NCBI GenBank assembly: GCA_038257655.1
Contig: JBBSJC010000536.1
Location: 1-5,543, forward strand
Source of the DNA: DASUME01 sp038257655
Lineage (GTDB): Bacteria; Myxococcota_A; Polyangia; Polyangiales; DASUME01
Direction of reading: 5' to 3'
DNA length: 5,543 nucleotides
Below the pieces are notes generated by a model that saw only the letters and a program-made list of their open reading frames with translations, made no database searches and was not told where the DNA came from. Every line of letters starts with the position of its first letter. The first letter of the stretch is position 1. Shown here piece after piece: positions 1-5,543 of the stretch. The position numbers were made by a program, and so were the translations under genes.

Positions 1-537
1 AAACGCAAAGTCACTGTCTTCTTCGTCATCTTGTCGCGCAGGTTTTTGCACTGCAGGCAGCGTGGTATCGGACAGCTGCCAATCAGAGCAACTCCCGTTC
101 GGCACGTCTGCTTGAAAGATCGACCGCTCACCGCTCCACAGGGCCTGGTCGAAGTCGATGAGCCAGCTTGGGGCTCCTTTGCGTTCGCATGCCGCTTTAG
201 TGGGGCAGAACCAGATCAGCATGGACAGCCCGCGGTCGCCCTGGCGCTCCAGGCGTGCGCGATCCTTGCGCGGATCGTCGGCCACGATGCTCAGCTCGAC
301 GTTGCAGCCTCTGCGGGAGAGATCGTAGGCGCGTGCGTCTGCTGCAAACGAGCGCGAGGGGCTCAAGTCGCCATCGCTGGGTACGACTGCGATGTGCGCA
401 AAGCGCAGCTCGGCGTCACCGCTTTCATCCACACGCGACGGCAGATGCATACGCACTTCGAGCACGGCATTGGGCGGCTCTACACAGGCGGGCGCGAGGG
501 CGACAAGGCAAGGCGCAAGCAGGGCAAGCGAGCGCAT
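1..537 (-). CDS. Putative secreted lipoprotein of unknown function (3' end outside window)
   Basis: An uninterrupted reading frame of 179 codons runs from an ATG at 537 to the left edge without a stop, so the C-terminus is missing. The N-terminus has Met-Arg followed by a hydrophobic stretch (residues 4-17) ending in LAPAC, which would place a lipidated Cys at residue 18. The lipobox is imperfect (Pro at -2), so a normally cleaved signal peptide is an alternative. The mature part has four further Cys (78, 111, 117, 150), enough for two disulfides, which fits an extracytoplasmic protein. After residue 165 it becomes strongly acidic (DDEEDSD). The start overlaps the stop of the upstream TPR/PEGA-like gene in a TGATG junction, implying co-transcription and coupled translation; a GTG three bases earlier is an alternative start. 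I do not recognise a catalytic motif or a named family. It resembles the many uncharacterised Cys-containing lipoproteins of myxobacteria in general character only. Confidence 0.75.
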   Translation of the reverse strand, partial: MRSLALLAPCLVALAPACVEPPNAVLEVRMHLPSRVDESGDAELRFAHIAVVPSDGDLSPSRSFAADARAYDLSRRGCNVELSIVADDPRKDRARLERQGDRGLSMLIWFCPTKAACERKGAPSWLIDFDQALWSGERSIFQADVPNGSCSDWQLSDTTLPAVQKPARQDDEEDSDFAF

Positions 538-1316
538 CACGGAGCCTTGTAGACGTTCGAGGTTTGCGGCTTGACTGGCTTGTCGCCTTGCTGCGACTGC
601 TGCACCAGGATCGCGGCGACGGCGCCGGTGGCAACGACCGTCGCCGCTCCGCCGACCCACCACCATAAGCGACTGTGCGAACGCGGGGCTTCTTGCACCT
701 GAGGCTTACTGGTCACGAGCGCGACTCGCACCTGTCGCTGCTCGCCGCCGCGAAGCTCTTGGCGCGAGGTAAATAGCTCATGGGCAGGCCGGCTGATGCG
801 CAGCTCGTGCGACCCTTCGTCGAGCTCGATCCGTAAGGGTCGCTGCAGCGAGTCCTCGATGCGCTGACCATCGACAGTGATCGCGTGGGCAGTTAATGCC
901 AGTCCCTGTAGCTCGAGGGTACCGACACGTGTTCGCGACTCACGCTGCAGTTTTTCGGCCGGGCCGCGCAGACCGGCCGAAAGGTCAGGATAGTCTGCGA
1001 GCAGACGCTCAAATGCCCGGCACGCGGCCAGGTGTCGACCGAGCGCGCGCAGTGCGACCGCCTGATTAAACAGGGCCGACGCTGCGTGGCTCAGCTCGAA
1101 CGCGCGCCGAAAGGCTCGCTCTGAATCTGCCCAGCGCTCGGTCCCCGCCGCTTCGGTGCCCTCGCGAAAGGCGCGGCGCGCAGGGTCTTCGCCCTGCGGA
1201 GGCGCAACCGGGGCAGCGTGGGCACATGGGGTACGCATTACGCGAGTGCCTCGCATGTCCCACGGGGCGCCATGCACGATCGCAAAGCTGACCGAGAGAG
1301 CGCAGAGACGTCCCAT
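537..1316 (-). CDS. TPR / PEGA-like protein with C-terminal membrane helix
   Basis: The predicted protein is 259 residues from the ATG at 1316. Residues 4-17 are hydrophobic and could be a signal sequence or N-terminal anchor. Residues 43-125 are helical and TPR-like, with paired patterns such as RWADSERAFRRAFEL and ALRALGRHLAACRAFERLL. Residues 130-200 are beta-rich and resemble a PEGA-type surface domain (ITVDGQRI, then RIELDEGSHELRISRP). Residues 217-238 (LWWWVGGAATVVATGAVAAI) form a clear membrane helix, followed by a short polar tail. This TPR-PEGA-helix order is common in myxobacterial envelope proteins encoded beside Ser/Thr kinases; the function is unknown, probably protein-protein contact at the membrane. 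The frame stays open to an ATG at 1493, but that start would consume the divergent promoter gap and overlap the kinase start, and the extra residues are Arg-rich and unlike a protein start. A weak GGAA lies about 7 bases before 1316. An ATG at residue 21 is also possible but would lose the signal sequence. Confidence 0.8.
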   Translation of the reverse strand: MGRLCALSVSFAIVHGAPWDMRGTRVMRTPCAHAAPVAPPQGEDPARRAFREGTEAAGTERWADSERAFRRAFELSHAASALFNQAVALRALGRHLAACRAFERLLADYPDLSAGLRGPAEKLQRESRTRVGTLELQGLALTAHAITVDGQRIEDSLQRPLRIELDEGSHELRISRPAHELFTSRQELRGGEQRQVRVALVTSKPQVQEAPRSHSRLWWWVGGAATVVATGAVAAILVQQSQQGDKPVKPQTSNVYKAP

Positions 1317-1491
1317 CCAGACATTCCGAACGAGGGGTATACCTGAGCCCACCAACCTGACGCCGCTCCTCGTGTGCTGCGTGCGCCTACAACCTGCGAC
1401 CCGGACAGGTCTATTCGGCCGCGACGCTACGCTCGGGTACCGTGGCCACGCTAGCATTCGCAGTAGGCGTGTGACAACGGGCAGCGAAACC
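1317..1491. promoter_or_regulatory. Divergent intergenic region between TPR/PEGA-like gene and kinase 1
   Basis: This 175 bp gap separates two divergently transcribed genes and must carry the promoter of each unless transcription enters from further away. I found no convincing -35/-10 pair and no sigma-54 type GG-N10-GC element with correct spacing on either strand. An 8 bp palindrome GGTATACC lies at 1336-1343, about 20 bases upstream of the minus-strand ATG; on that strand it offers TATACC as a -10-like hexamer, but no matching -35 sits 16-18 bases further up. The assignment as regulatory rests on gene orientation alone. Confidence 0.4.
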
Positions 1492-3012
1492 ATGGAGTCG
1501 ATGGAGCTTGAGCAACCGCGTGAAAGCGGTTTGCTCGCGCGCGGCGAAGTGCTCGGTCGCTATGAGATCCTGTTTCCGATCGCGAGCGGCGGCATGGCTA
1601 CCGTTTACGCCGCACGTCTGCTCGGGGCCGGAGTCTTTCAAAAGCCGGTCGCGCTCAAGCGCATGCTGCCGCACCTGGCCAGCGATCCGCATTTTGTGAC
1701 GATGTTCATGGACGAAGCGGCGCTTTGCGCACGCGTACAGAGCCCGCACGTGGTGTCGATCATCGAGCTGTCGCGCCACGATGACCAGACGCTCTTCATG
1801 GCGCTCGAGCTGGTGGTGGGCGTCAGTCTGCGCGAGTTATTCGACGCCTGCGAGCAGGCGCGCAAGCCGCTCTCGATGCGCGTGGCCTGTGCCGTGCTCG
1901 TGCAGGCTGCTTCGGGGCTTCACGATGCTCACGAAGCCTGTTCCGCGAGCGGCAAGCCCCTTGGCATCGTCCACCGCGACATGTCGCCTCACAACGTGCT
2001 TGTCGGCATCGACGGTCGCGCCCGCATTTCGGACTTTGGGATCGCGCGCGCGATCGAGCGCCTGTCTGCAACCCAGACGGGCGAGCTCAAGGGCAAGCTT
2101 CCTTACTTTTCGCCGGAACAGATGCGCTGCGCCGATCTCGACGCGCGCAGCGACGTATTTTCCTTGGGCATCGTCGCCTGGGAGCTGCTGTCGGGACAGC
2201 GCCTGTTTGCCGCGTCCAATCCACTCGCAACAGCCCAAGCAGTCGCCGCCAAATACGTGACGCGGCTCGACGTCATACGACCGGAAGTGCCGAGCGCGGT
2301 AGCCGACGTGGTCGCTCAGGCGCTTGAGCGCGAGCTGTGGCGTCGTTGCCCGTCAGCAGAAAGCTTTGCGCTCGCATTGCGCCACGCGGCCGAGTCCAGC
2401 TGCGGGCTCGGCGATGCGCGCGAGGTCGCAGCGGCGGTACGTGAGCGTTGCGCTCCCAGTATCGATCGCGTCGAGCAGGGGCTTGCACAGGCGATGAGCG
2501 AGCCTACCGCCGCGCGACCTGCCCTGCCCAAAAAGCGCCCGACGATACCTTCCCATTGGGCGCTGCTCTTACTGTTGGGGGCGGCGCTCGGCGCAGGGGC
2601 GCTGCTTGCCACGGGCGCGCGACAGTGGCGCGATAAGTCGGAGAGGTCATTGAATAGCTCGGAGACATCGCAGGGGCAGCCGCGGGCGGCAGCAGCGCCA
2701 GCCGTCGCTGCGTCCAAGAGTGCAGACACCGTGACCGTCACGCCGGAGCCTGCGCCCTCGCTGCCCAGGCCGACAGCCTTGACGGAGTCAGGCCTTACCG
2801 AACCTGACGGTTCTCAAGCGGAAGCAAAGGCGGACGCAGGGACACCTGCGAAGTCGCAACCGCGCGTCAATTCAGCGCGCAGGCGGGCCGTTCAACGCAG
2901 ACGCAGTCGGCCTACGAAAGCGCCTGGAGTGAACGTAGCCACGCCGCGACCCACAGAAGGCGGGGCGCTGTTGCGCGGCATCGACGAGTTTGATCAGGAG
3001 CGCGAGCGCTAA
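1492..3012 (+). CDS. Membrane-anchored Hanks-type Ser/Thr protein kinase (kinase 1)
   Basis: The protein is 506 residues and should transfer phosphate from ATP to Ser/Thr of partner proteins on the cytoplasmic side. The kinase domain spans about residues 24-300. It has a Gly-rich loop IASGGMATVY (30-39), ATP Lys56 in VALKRM, helix-C Glu75, catalytic loop HRDMSPHN (161-168, Asp163, Asn168), Mg-binding DFG (181-183), activation loop to SPE (207-209), and DARSDVFSLGIVAWEL (217-232). All catalytic residues are present, so it should be active. Two positions differ from the canonical kinase: Ser165 replaces the HRDxK lysine, and Lys202 replaces the P+1-loop threonine. A single membrane helix lies at about 356-376 (WALLLLLGAALGAGALLATG). 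The following 130 residues are Ala/Pro/Ser-rich with an Arg cluster at 463-473 and would be periplasmic. The frame is open upstream to 1156, but that extension overlaps the opposite gene; ATG 1492 is preferred, with GTG 1471 and ATG 1501 as alternatives. No strong ribosome-binding site decides between them. Confidence 0.92.
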   Translation: MESMELEQPRESGLLARGEVLGRYEILFPIASGGMATVYAARLLGAGVFQKPVALKRMLPHLASDPHFVTMFMDEAALCARVQSPHVVSIIELSRHDDQTLFMALELVVGVSLRELFDACEQARKPLSMRVACAVLVQAASGLHDAHEACSASGKPLGIVHRDMSPHNVLVGIDGRARISDFGIARAIERLSATQTGELKGKLPYFSPEQMRCADLDARSDVFSLGIVAWELLSGQRLFAASNPLATAQAVAAKYVTRLDVIRPEVPSAVADVVAQALERELWRRCPSAESFALALRHAAESSCGLGDAREVAAAVRERCAPSIDRVEQGLAQAMSEPTAARPALPKKRPTIPSHWALLLLLGAALGAGALLATGARQWRDKSERSLNSSETSQGQPRAAAAPAVAASKSADTVTVTPEPAPSLPRPTALTESGLTEPDGSQAEAKADAGTPAKSQPRVNSARRRAVQRRRSRPTKAPGVNVATPRPTEGGALLRGIDEFDQERER

Positions 3013-3070
3013 GCGACTGCTACGCCGCACATTTGTAGTGAACCGTCAGGTCGTGCCCAGAGTGCCGGCT
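3013..3070. other. Convergent intergenic gap, no recognisable terminator
   Basis: Only 58 bases separate the stop codons of the two convergent kinase genes. I looked for a GC-rich hairpin followed by a T run on each strand and found only a four-base CTAC/GTAG pairing (around 3020-3038) and the palindrome GCCGGC (3064-3069), neither with a T tract. Termination here is therefore Rho-dependent, lies inside the neighbouring genes, or is weak, in which case overlapping 3' ends are expected. Confidence 0.5.
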
Positions 3071-4198
3071 CTACAGGAAGTGCAACAGCGTATAGGTCCC
3101 GAGCGCGCCAGCGGCCGCTCCGGCCAGCAACCAGCCGATCGGACGCTGCCGCTTGGTTTTCGCCGGCTCGCGCGTAGCGGAGTCAAGCTCGCGGTCACGC
3201 ACCTCACCGAGCAGCAGACGTCGCGCCGCAAGCTCGCCCGGAAACAGCGCTTCCATGCACTCGGCAACATCCGCCGCGCACACGGGCTTACCGAGCTCGC
3301 TCGCAAACGAGGCAAGGTCTCGACCCATTGCGCGCGCGCTGCGATAGCGACGGTTGGGGTCGCGATTGAGAGCGCGCAAGGCAATTTCATCGAGGCCCAG
3401 CGGAAGCTCAGGAACCAACTCCGCGGGCCCGACGATCGGCGCATGCAGCACCTTGTCGAGCACCTCCAGATGTTGTTCGCCGAAGAATAGGCGCCGGCCT
3501 GTGCACATCTCCCAGCACAACACGCCGAGCGACCAGACATCGGCGCGCCGATCGAGGGGGCGGCCCTGCACGTGCTCGGGGGCGGCGTACGCAGGCGTGC
3601 CCTTGAGCTCCCCGGTCGCCGTTTGGTGCAAGCGGTGCAGCGCGCTTGCGATGCCGAAGTCGACAACGCGCGTTACGCCGTCATAGCCGACGATCACGTT
3701 GCGCGGCGTCACATCACGGTGAACCACTTCCAACGGTCGATCGTCTGCGCCACGCAGCTCATGGGCGGCATGTAAACCTTCGCATGCATCCATCAGGATG
3801 CGCGTCACGAGCTCTGGCAGGCGGTCGCGCACCGTAGGGGGAGCACGCTGCAGCGCAGGAATGACGCGGTCGAGGGACTCTCCCAATACAAAGGGCATGG
3901 CCAGCCAAACCCTCCCGTCTTCTTCTCCAAAATCGATCGCCGAGGCGATGTTTGGATGGGCGAGCTGCGACACGATACGCGCTTCATCGAGGAACATGCG
4001 GCGCAAGCGCTGATCGCCGGCCAAATGCGGGTGCATGCGCTTGAGCGCGACCAGCCGGCGGTAGCCGCGCCGCGAGGAACGGCTGCGCGCCAAATACACG
4101 ATACCCATGCCACCGCGCGCGATCTCGTGAAAAAGCGTGTAGCGCCCTAGCCGCTCCGGCTCTGGCAATGCTTTGAATATGGTGGTGGGGGTAGCCAT
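3071..4198 (-). CDS. Tail-anchored Hanks-type Ser/Thr protein kinase (kinase 2)
   Basis: The protein is 375 residues with a kinase domain at about 20-290. Visible motifs are the Gly-rich loop IARGGMGIVY (26-35), ATP Lys53 in VALKRM, helix-C Glu72, catalytic loop HRDVTPRN (160-167, Asp162, Asn167), DFG (180-182), activation loop TATGELKGTPAYAAPE (193-208), and RRADVWSLGVLCWEM (217-231). The ATP- and Mg-binding residues are intact. The HRDxK lysine is Thr164, while the P+1-loop Thr201 is kept. A basic linker (KTKRQRP) precedes a hydrophobic stretch at about 353-375 that ends the protein (IGWLLAGAAAGALGTYTLLHFL). It should therefore be tail-anchored, with the kinase domain in the cytoplasm and no sensor domain outside. 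The frame is open far upstream to 4630, but that part is antisense to the FHA gene; ATG 4198 lies just before kinase-like sequence and leaves a promoter gap. It has no good Shine-Dalgarno sequence. It is clearly a paralogue of kinase 1 and diverges from the FHA activator, its likeliest regulatory partner. Confidence 0.92.
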   Translation of the reverse strand: MATPTTIFKALPEPERLGRYTLFHEIARGGMGIVYLARSRSSRRGYRRLVALKRMHPHLAGDQRLRRMFLDEARIVSQLAHPNIASAIDFGEEDGRVWLAMPFVLGESLDRVIPALQRAPPTVRDRLPELVTRILMDACEGLHAAHELRGADDRPLEVVHRDVTPRNVIVGYDGVTRVVDFGIASALHRLHQTATGELKGTPAYAAPEHVQGRPLDRRADVWSLGVLCWEMCTGRRLFFGEQHLEVLDKVLHAPIVGPAELVPELPLGLDEIALRALNRDPNRRYRSARAMGRDLASFASELGKPVCAADVAECMEALFPGELAARRLLLGEVRDRELDSATREPAKTKRQRPIGWLLAGAAAGALGTYTLLHFL

Positions 4199-4262
4199 CT
4201 TGAGGAAATAGTGTCTCGCGACCCGCCTTGTACGCAAAGCTGCAATCGACTCATCTGTTAGG
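4199..4262. promoter_or_regulatory. Short divergent promoter region between kinase 2 and the FHA activator
   Basis: Only 64 bases (73 if the activator starts at GTG 4272) lie between the two divergent start codons, so any promoters must be packed closely or overlap, favouring shared control. On the minus strand TTGCGT (plus 4232-4237) and CACTAT (plus 4208-4213) are 18 bases apart and could be a poor -35/-10 pair for kinase 2, matching the consensus at three of six positions each. No sigma-54 element with correct spacing was seen, so autoregulation by the activator is not supported from within this gap. The pairing of genes is firm; the promoter elements are weak. Confidence 0.35.
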
Positions 4263-4263
4263 A
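4260..4263 (+). promoter_or_regulatory. Possible ribosome-binding site favouring GTG 4272
   Basis: AGGA at 4260-4263 stands eight bases before an in-frame GTG at 4272, a standard Shine-Dalgarno spacing. The same bases run directly into the ATG at 4263, leaving that start without a properly spaced site. This argues that translation of the activator may begin at 4272, shortening it by three residues. The sequence alone does not settle it. Confidence 0.35.
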
Positions 4264-5543
4264 TGGCGCCCGTGAGCTCATCGCCAAACGATCCACAAGA
4301 GACCAAGATACTCAGCTCGTCTTCCTCCGCAGAGGGGGCGCTGAGCGACCATCTCGAGCTCGGGCGCGTTTCGCTCGAAGTGGTCGAGGGAAACGACAAG
4401 GGCAGCGTCTTTCGCTCCGAGAACCAACGTTGCGCCCTCGGCTCCAACCCCGGAAATGACATCATCCTGCGAGACGAGACCGTGTCGCGTTTCCATTGCG
4501 AGCTCGTCAGCACGCAGTCTGGTGTGCGCGTGCGTGATCTCGGCAGCACCAACGGCACCTTCGTGGACGGGGTGCGTGTGTTCGATGCGTTGCTGCGCGA
4601 ACAGTGCCGCTTGCAACTTGGTGGCATCACCTTACGCGTGTCGATCGATCAAGGGGGTGTACAGGTTCCCCTGTCAAAGGAGTCAAGCTGCGGCGAGCTC
4701 GTGGGGCAGTCAGACCTGATGCGCGGGGTGTTCGACTTACTCGTGCGCTGCGCGAAGACCGAATCCACCGTGTTGATCGAAGGCGAGACAGGCACGGGAA
4801 AAGAAGGCGCAGCCCACGCGATCCATACCCACAGCTCGCGCGCGCAGGGCCCATTCGTGGTCGTCGACTGTGGCTCGATCCCGATGAATTTGATCGAGAG
4901 CGAGCTGTTCGGGCACGAAAAGGGCTCCTTCACCGGAGCCGTCCAAAGGCATCTCGGGGCGTTCGAGCAGGCCGAGGGCGGCACGATCTTCCTCGATGAA
5001 ATCGGAGAGCTCCCCACCGATCTACAGCCTAAGCTCCTGCGCGTGCTGGAGCAAAAGACGATCCGGCGCGTGGGCGGTAGCGATCGGCGCACGGTCAATC
5101 TGCGCATCGTCGCAGCCACCAACCGAGACCTGCGGCAGGAGGTCAACGAAGGACGCTTCCGCTCGGATCTATACTATCGCTTGTCGGTCGTGAAGGTGGT
5201 GCTGCCGCCGTTGCGCGCACGTCCCACCGACTTACCTGTGCTTGCGCGCAGTCTGCTCGAGCGCATCGGCGCGCAGCCGGAGCAGATAGCGCGCTTTACA
5301 TCCCTTGATTTCGTCGAGCGCCTACGGCGCGGTGCCTGGCCCGGCAACGTGCGCGAGCTTAGAAACTACCTCGAACGCTGCCTCGTGATGGATGAGGAAG
5401 TGCCGCTGAGCGAAGCAGAAGGGTCGCAGCCGCCGCCTGCTGTGGACGGTACCCCGATCGATCTCTCCCTTTCGTACACTGAAGCGCGCCAGCGTGCGCT
5501 CGTCGGGTTCGAGCGCGCCTACCTCACCGCACTGCTCGAAAAA
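4263..5543 (+). CDS. FHA-domain sigma-54 enhancer-binding protein (3' end outside window)
   Basis: The frame yields 427 residues and is still open at the right edge. It encodes a transcription activator that remodels sigma-54 RNA polymerase using ATP. An FHA domain (about 35-115) shows GSNPGNDI (60-67), SRFH (75-78) and DLGSTNGTF (92-100), the Arg/Ser/Asn set that binds phosphothreonine. The AAA+ domain (about 155-390) has Walker A GETGTGK (174-180), the sigma-54 contact loop as GSFTGA (221-226) rather than the usual GAFTGA, Walker B TIFLDE (241-246), RSDLYYRL, and WPGNVREL (359-366). The last residues (SYTEARQRALVGFERAYLTALLEK region) are the usual lead-in to a Fis-type helix-turn-helix, which is cut off. 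There is no receiver domain, so the input should be Ser/Thr phosphorylation, a class known from Myxococcus xanthus. ATG 4263 is the first start after an in-frame stop at 4209; GTG 4272 is the alternative. It is divergent from kinase 2, its plausible upstream kinase. Confidence 0.95.
   Translation, partial: MAPVSSSPNDPQETKILSSSSSAEGALSDHLELGRVSLEVVEGNDKGSVFRSENQRCALGSNPGNDIILRDETVSRFHCELVSTQSGVRVRDLGSTNGTFVDGVRVFDALLREQCRLQLGGITLRVSIDQGGVQVPLSKESSCGELVGQSDLMRGVFDLLVRCAKTESTVLIEGETGTGKEGAAHAIHTHSSRAQGPFVVVDCGSIPMNLIESELFGHEKGSFTGAVQRHLGAFEQAEGGTIFLDEIGELPTDLQPKLLRVLEQKTIRRVGGSDRRTVNLRIVAATNRDLRQEVNEGRFRSDLYYRLSVVKVVLPPLRARPTDLPVLARSLLERIGAQPEQIARFTSLDFVERLRRGAWPGNVRELRNYLERCLVMDEEVPLSEAEGSQPPPAVDGTPIDLSLSYTEARQRALVGFERAYLTALLEK

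Noticed and set aside
31..552. Long plus-strand open frame across the left end
   Set aside because: It is antisense to the lipoprotein frame, which has a signal-like N-terminus and a coupled start. The plus-strand translation has no recognisable domain and its composition is that of a GC-rich shadow frame.
1443..1462. TGGCCACG...TTCGCA resembling a sigma-54 promoter upstream of kinase 1
   Set aside because: The GG and GC elements are several bases too far apart; sigma-54 promoters have strict spacing.
1156..1491. N-terminal extension of kinase 1 back to ATG 1156
   Set aside because: The extra 112 codons run antisense through the TPR/PEGA-like coding region and show no domain; the kinase domain starts shortly after the ATG at 1492.
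1317..1493. N-terminal extension of the TPR/PEGA-like gene up to ATG 1493
   Set aside because: It would overlap the kinase 1 start and remove the whole divergent gap. The extra 59 residues have no family character and would bury the hydrophobic signal-like segment.
2787..2808. Inverted repeat GTCAGG / CCTGAC with a 10-base loop
   Set aside because: It has a short 6 bp stem inside the kinase 1 coding region and no T run, so it is most likely a chance match within a low-complexity tail.
2803..3050. Perfect 11 bp inverted match: CCTGACGGTTC at 2803-2813 and GAACCGTCAGG at 3040-3050
   Set aside because: The copies are over 220 bp apart, and a few 11 bp matches are expected by chance in a window of this size. 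There is no T tract or further symmetry to suggest a terminator or operator.
2990..3490. Plus-strand open frame beginning inside the end of kinase 1
   Set aside because: Most of it is antisense to the C-terminal part of the kinase 2 coding region, and it shows no domain or ribosome-binding site.
4199..4630. N-terminal extension of kinase 2 back to ATG 4630
   Set aside because: It lies antisense over the FHA domain, whose motifs are unmistakable on the plus strand; the extension has no recognisable fold.

Overview
This window looks like chromosomal DNA of a GC-rich myxobacterium (Myxococcota; a Polyangia or Haliangia type genome is my best guess). The inference rests on gene content. There are two membrane-anchored Hanks-type Ser/Thr kinases with the myxobacterial-style catalytic loop HRD-x-(S/T)-P, a TPR/PEGA-like protein with a C-terminal membrane helix, a putative lipoprotein, and a sigma-54 activator with an FHA domain in place of a receiver domain. 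No rRNA, tRNA, mobile element, CRISPR array or integration signature is visible. The five coding regions fill nearly all of the window.

Layout, left to right. Positions 1-537 (minus) hold most of a putative secreted lipoprotein that runs off the left edge. Its start overlaps the stop of a TPR/PEGA-like membrane protein at 537-1316 (minus) in a TGATG junction, so the two form an operon. A 175 bp divergent gap (1317-1491) separates them from Ser/Thr kinase 1 at 1492-3012 (plus), which has a cytoplasmic kinase domain, one membrane helix and a Pro/Ala/Arg-rich tail. Kinase 1 converges on Ser/Thr kinase 2 at 3071-4198 (minus), with 58 bp and no clear terminator between them. Kinase 2 ends in a membrane helix (tail-anchored). 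A 64 bp divergent gap then leads to an FHA-AAA+ sigma-54 enhancer-binding protein beginning at 4263 or 4272 (plus). It runs off the right edge just as its DNA-binding Fis-type domain should begin.

Taken together this is a phospho-signalling cluster. Two kinases sit at the membrane, and one of them is divergent from a transcription activator whose FHA domain should read phosphothreonine. A reasonable inference is that kinase 2 (or kinase 1) controls the activator, coupling an envelope signal to sigma-54 transcription. The TPR/PEGA protein and the lipoprotein are candidate envelope partners of kinase 1. None of these partnerships is shown by the sequence; they are inferred from proximity and domain logic.

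The most interesting detail is in the kinase active sites. Both kinases have lost the canonical catalytic-loop Lys of HRDxK. Kinase 1 carries a Lys in the P+1 loop exactly where the partner Thr normally sits, which looks like a swap, while kinase 2 keeps the Thr and so has no Lys at either position. The rest of the window looks like ordinary myxobacterial signalling genes rather than a new kind of system.
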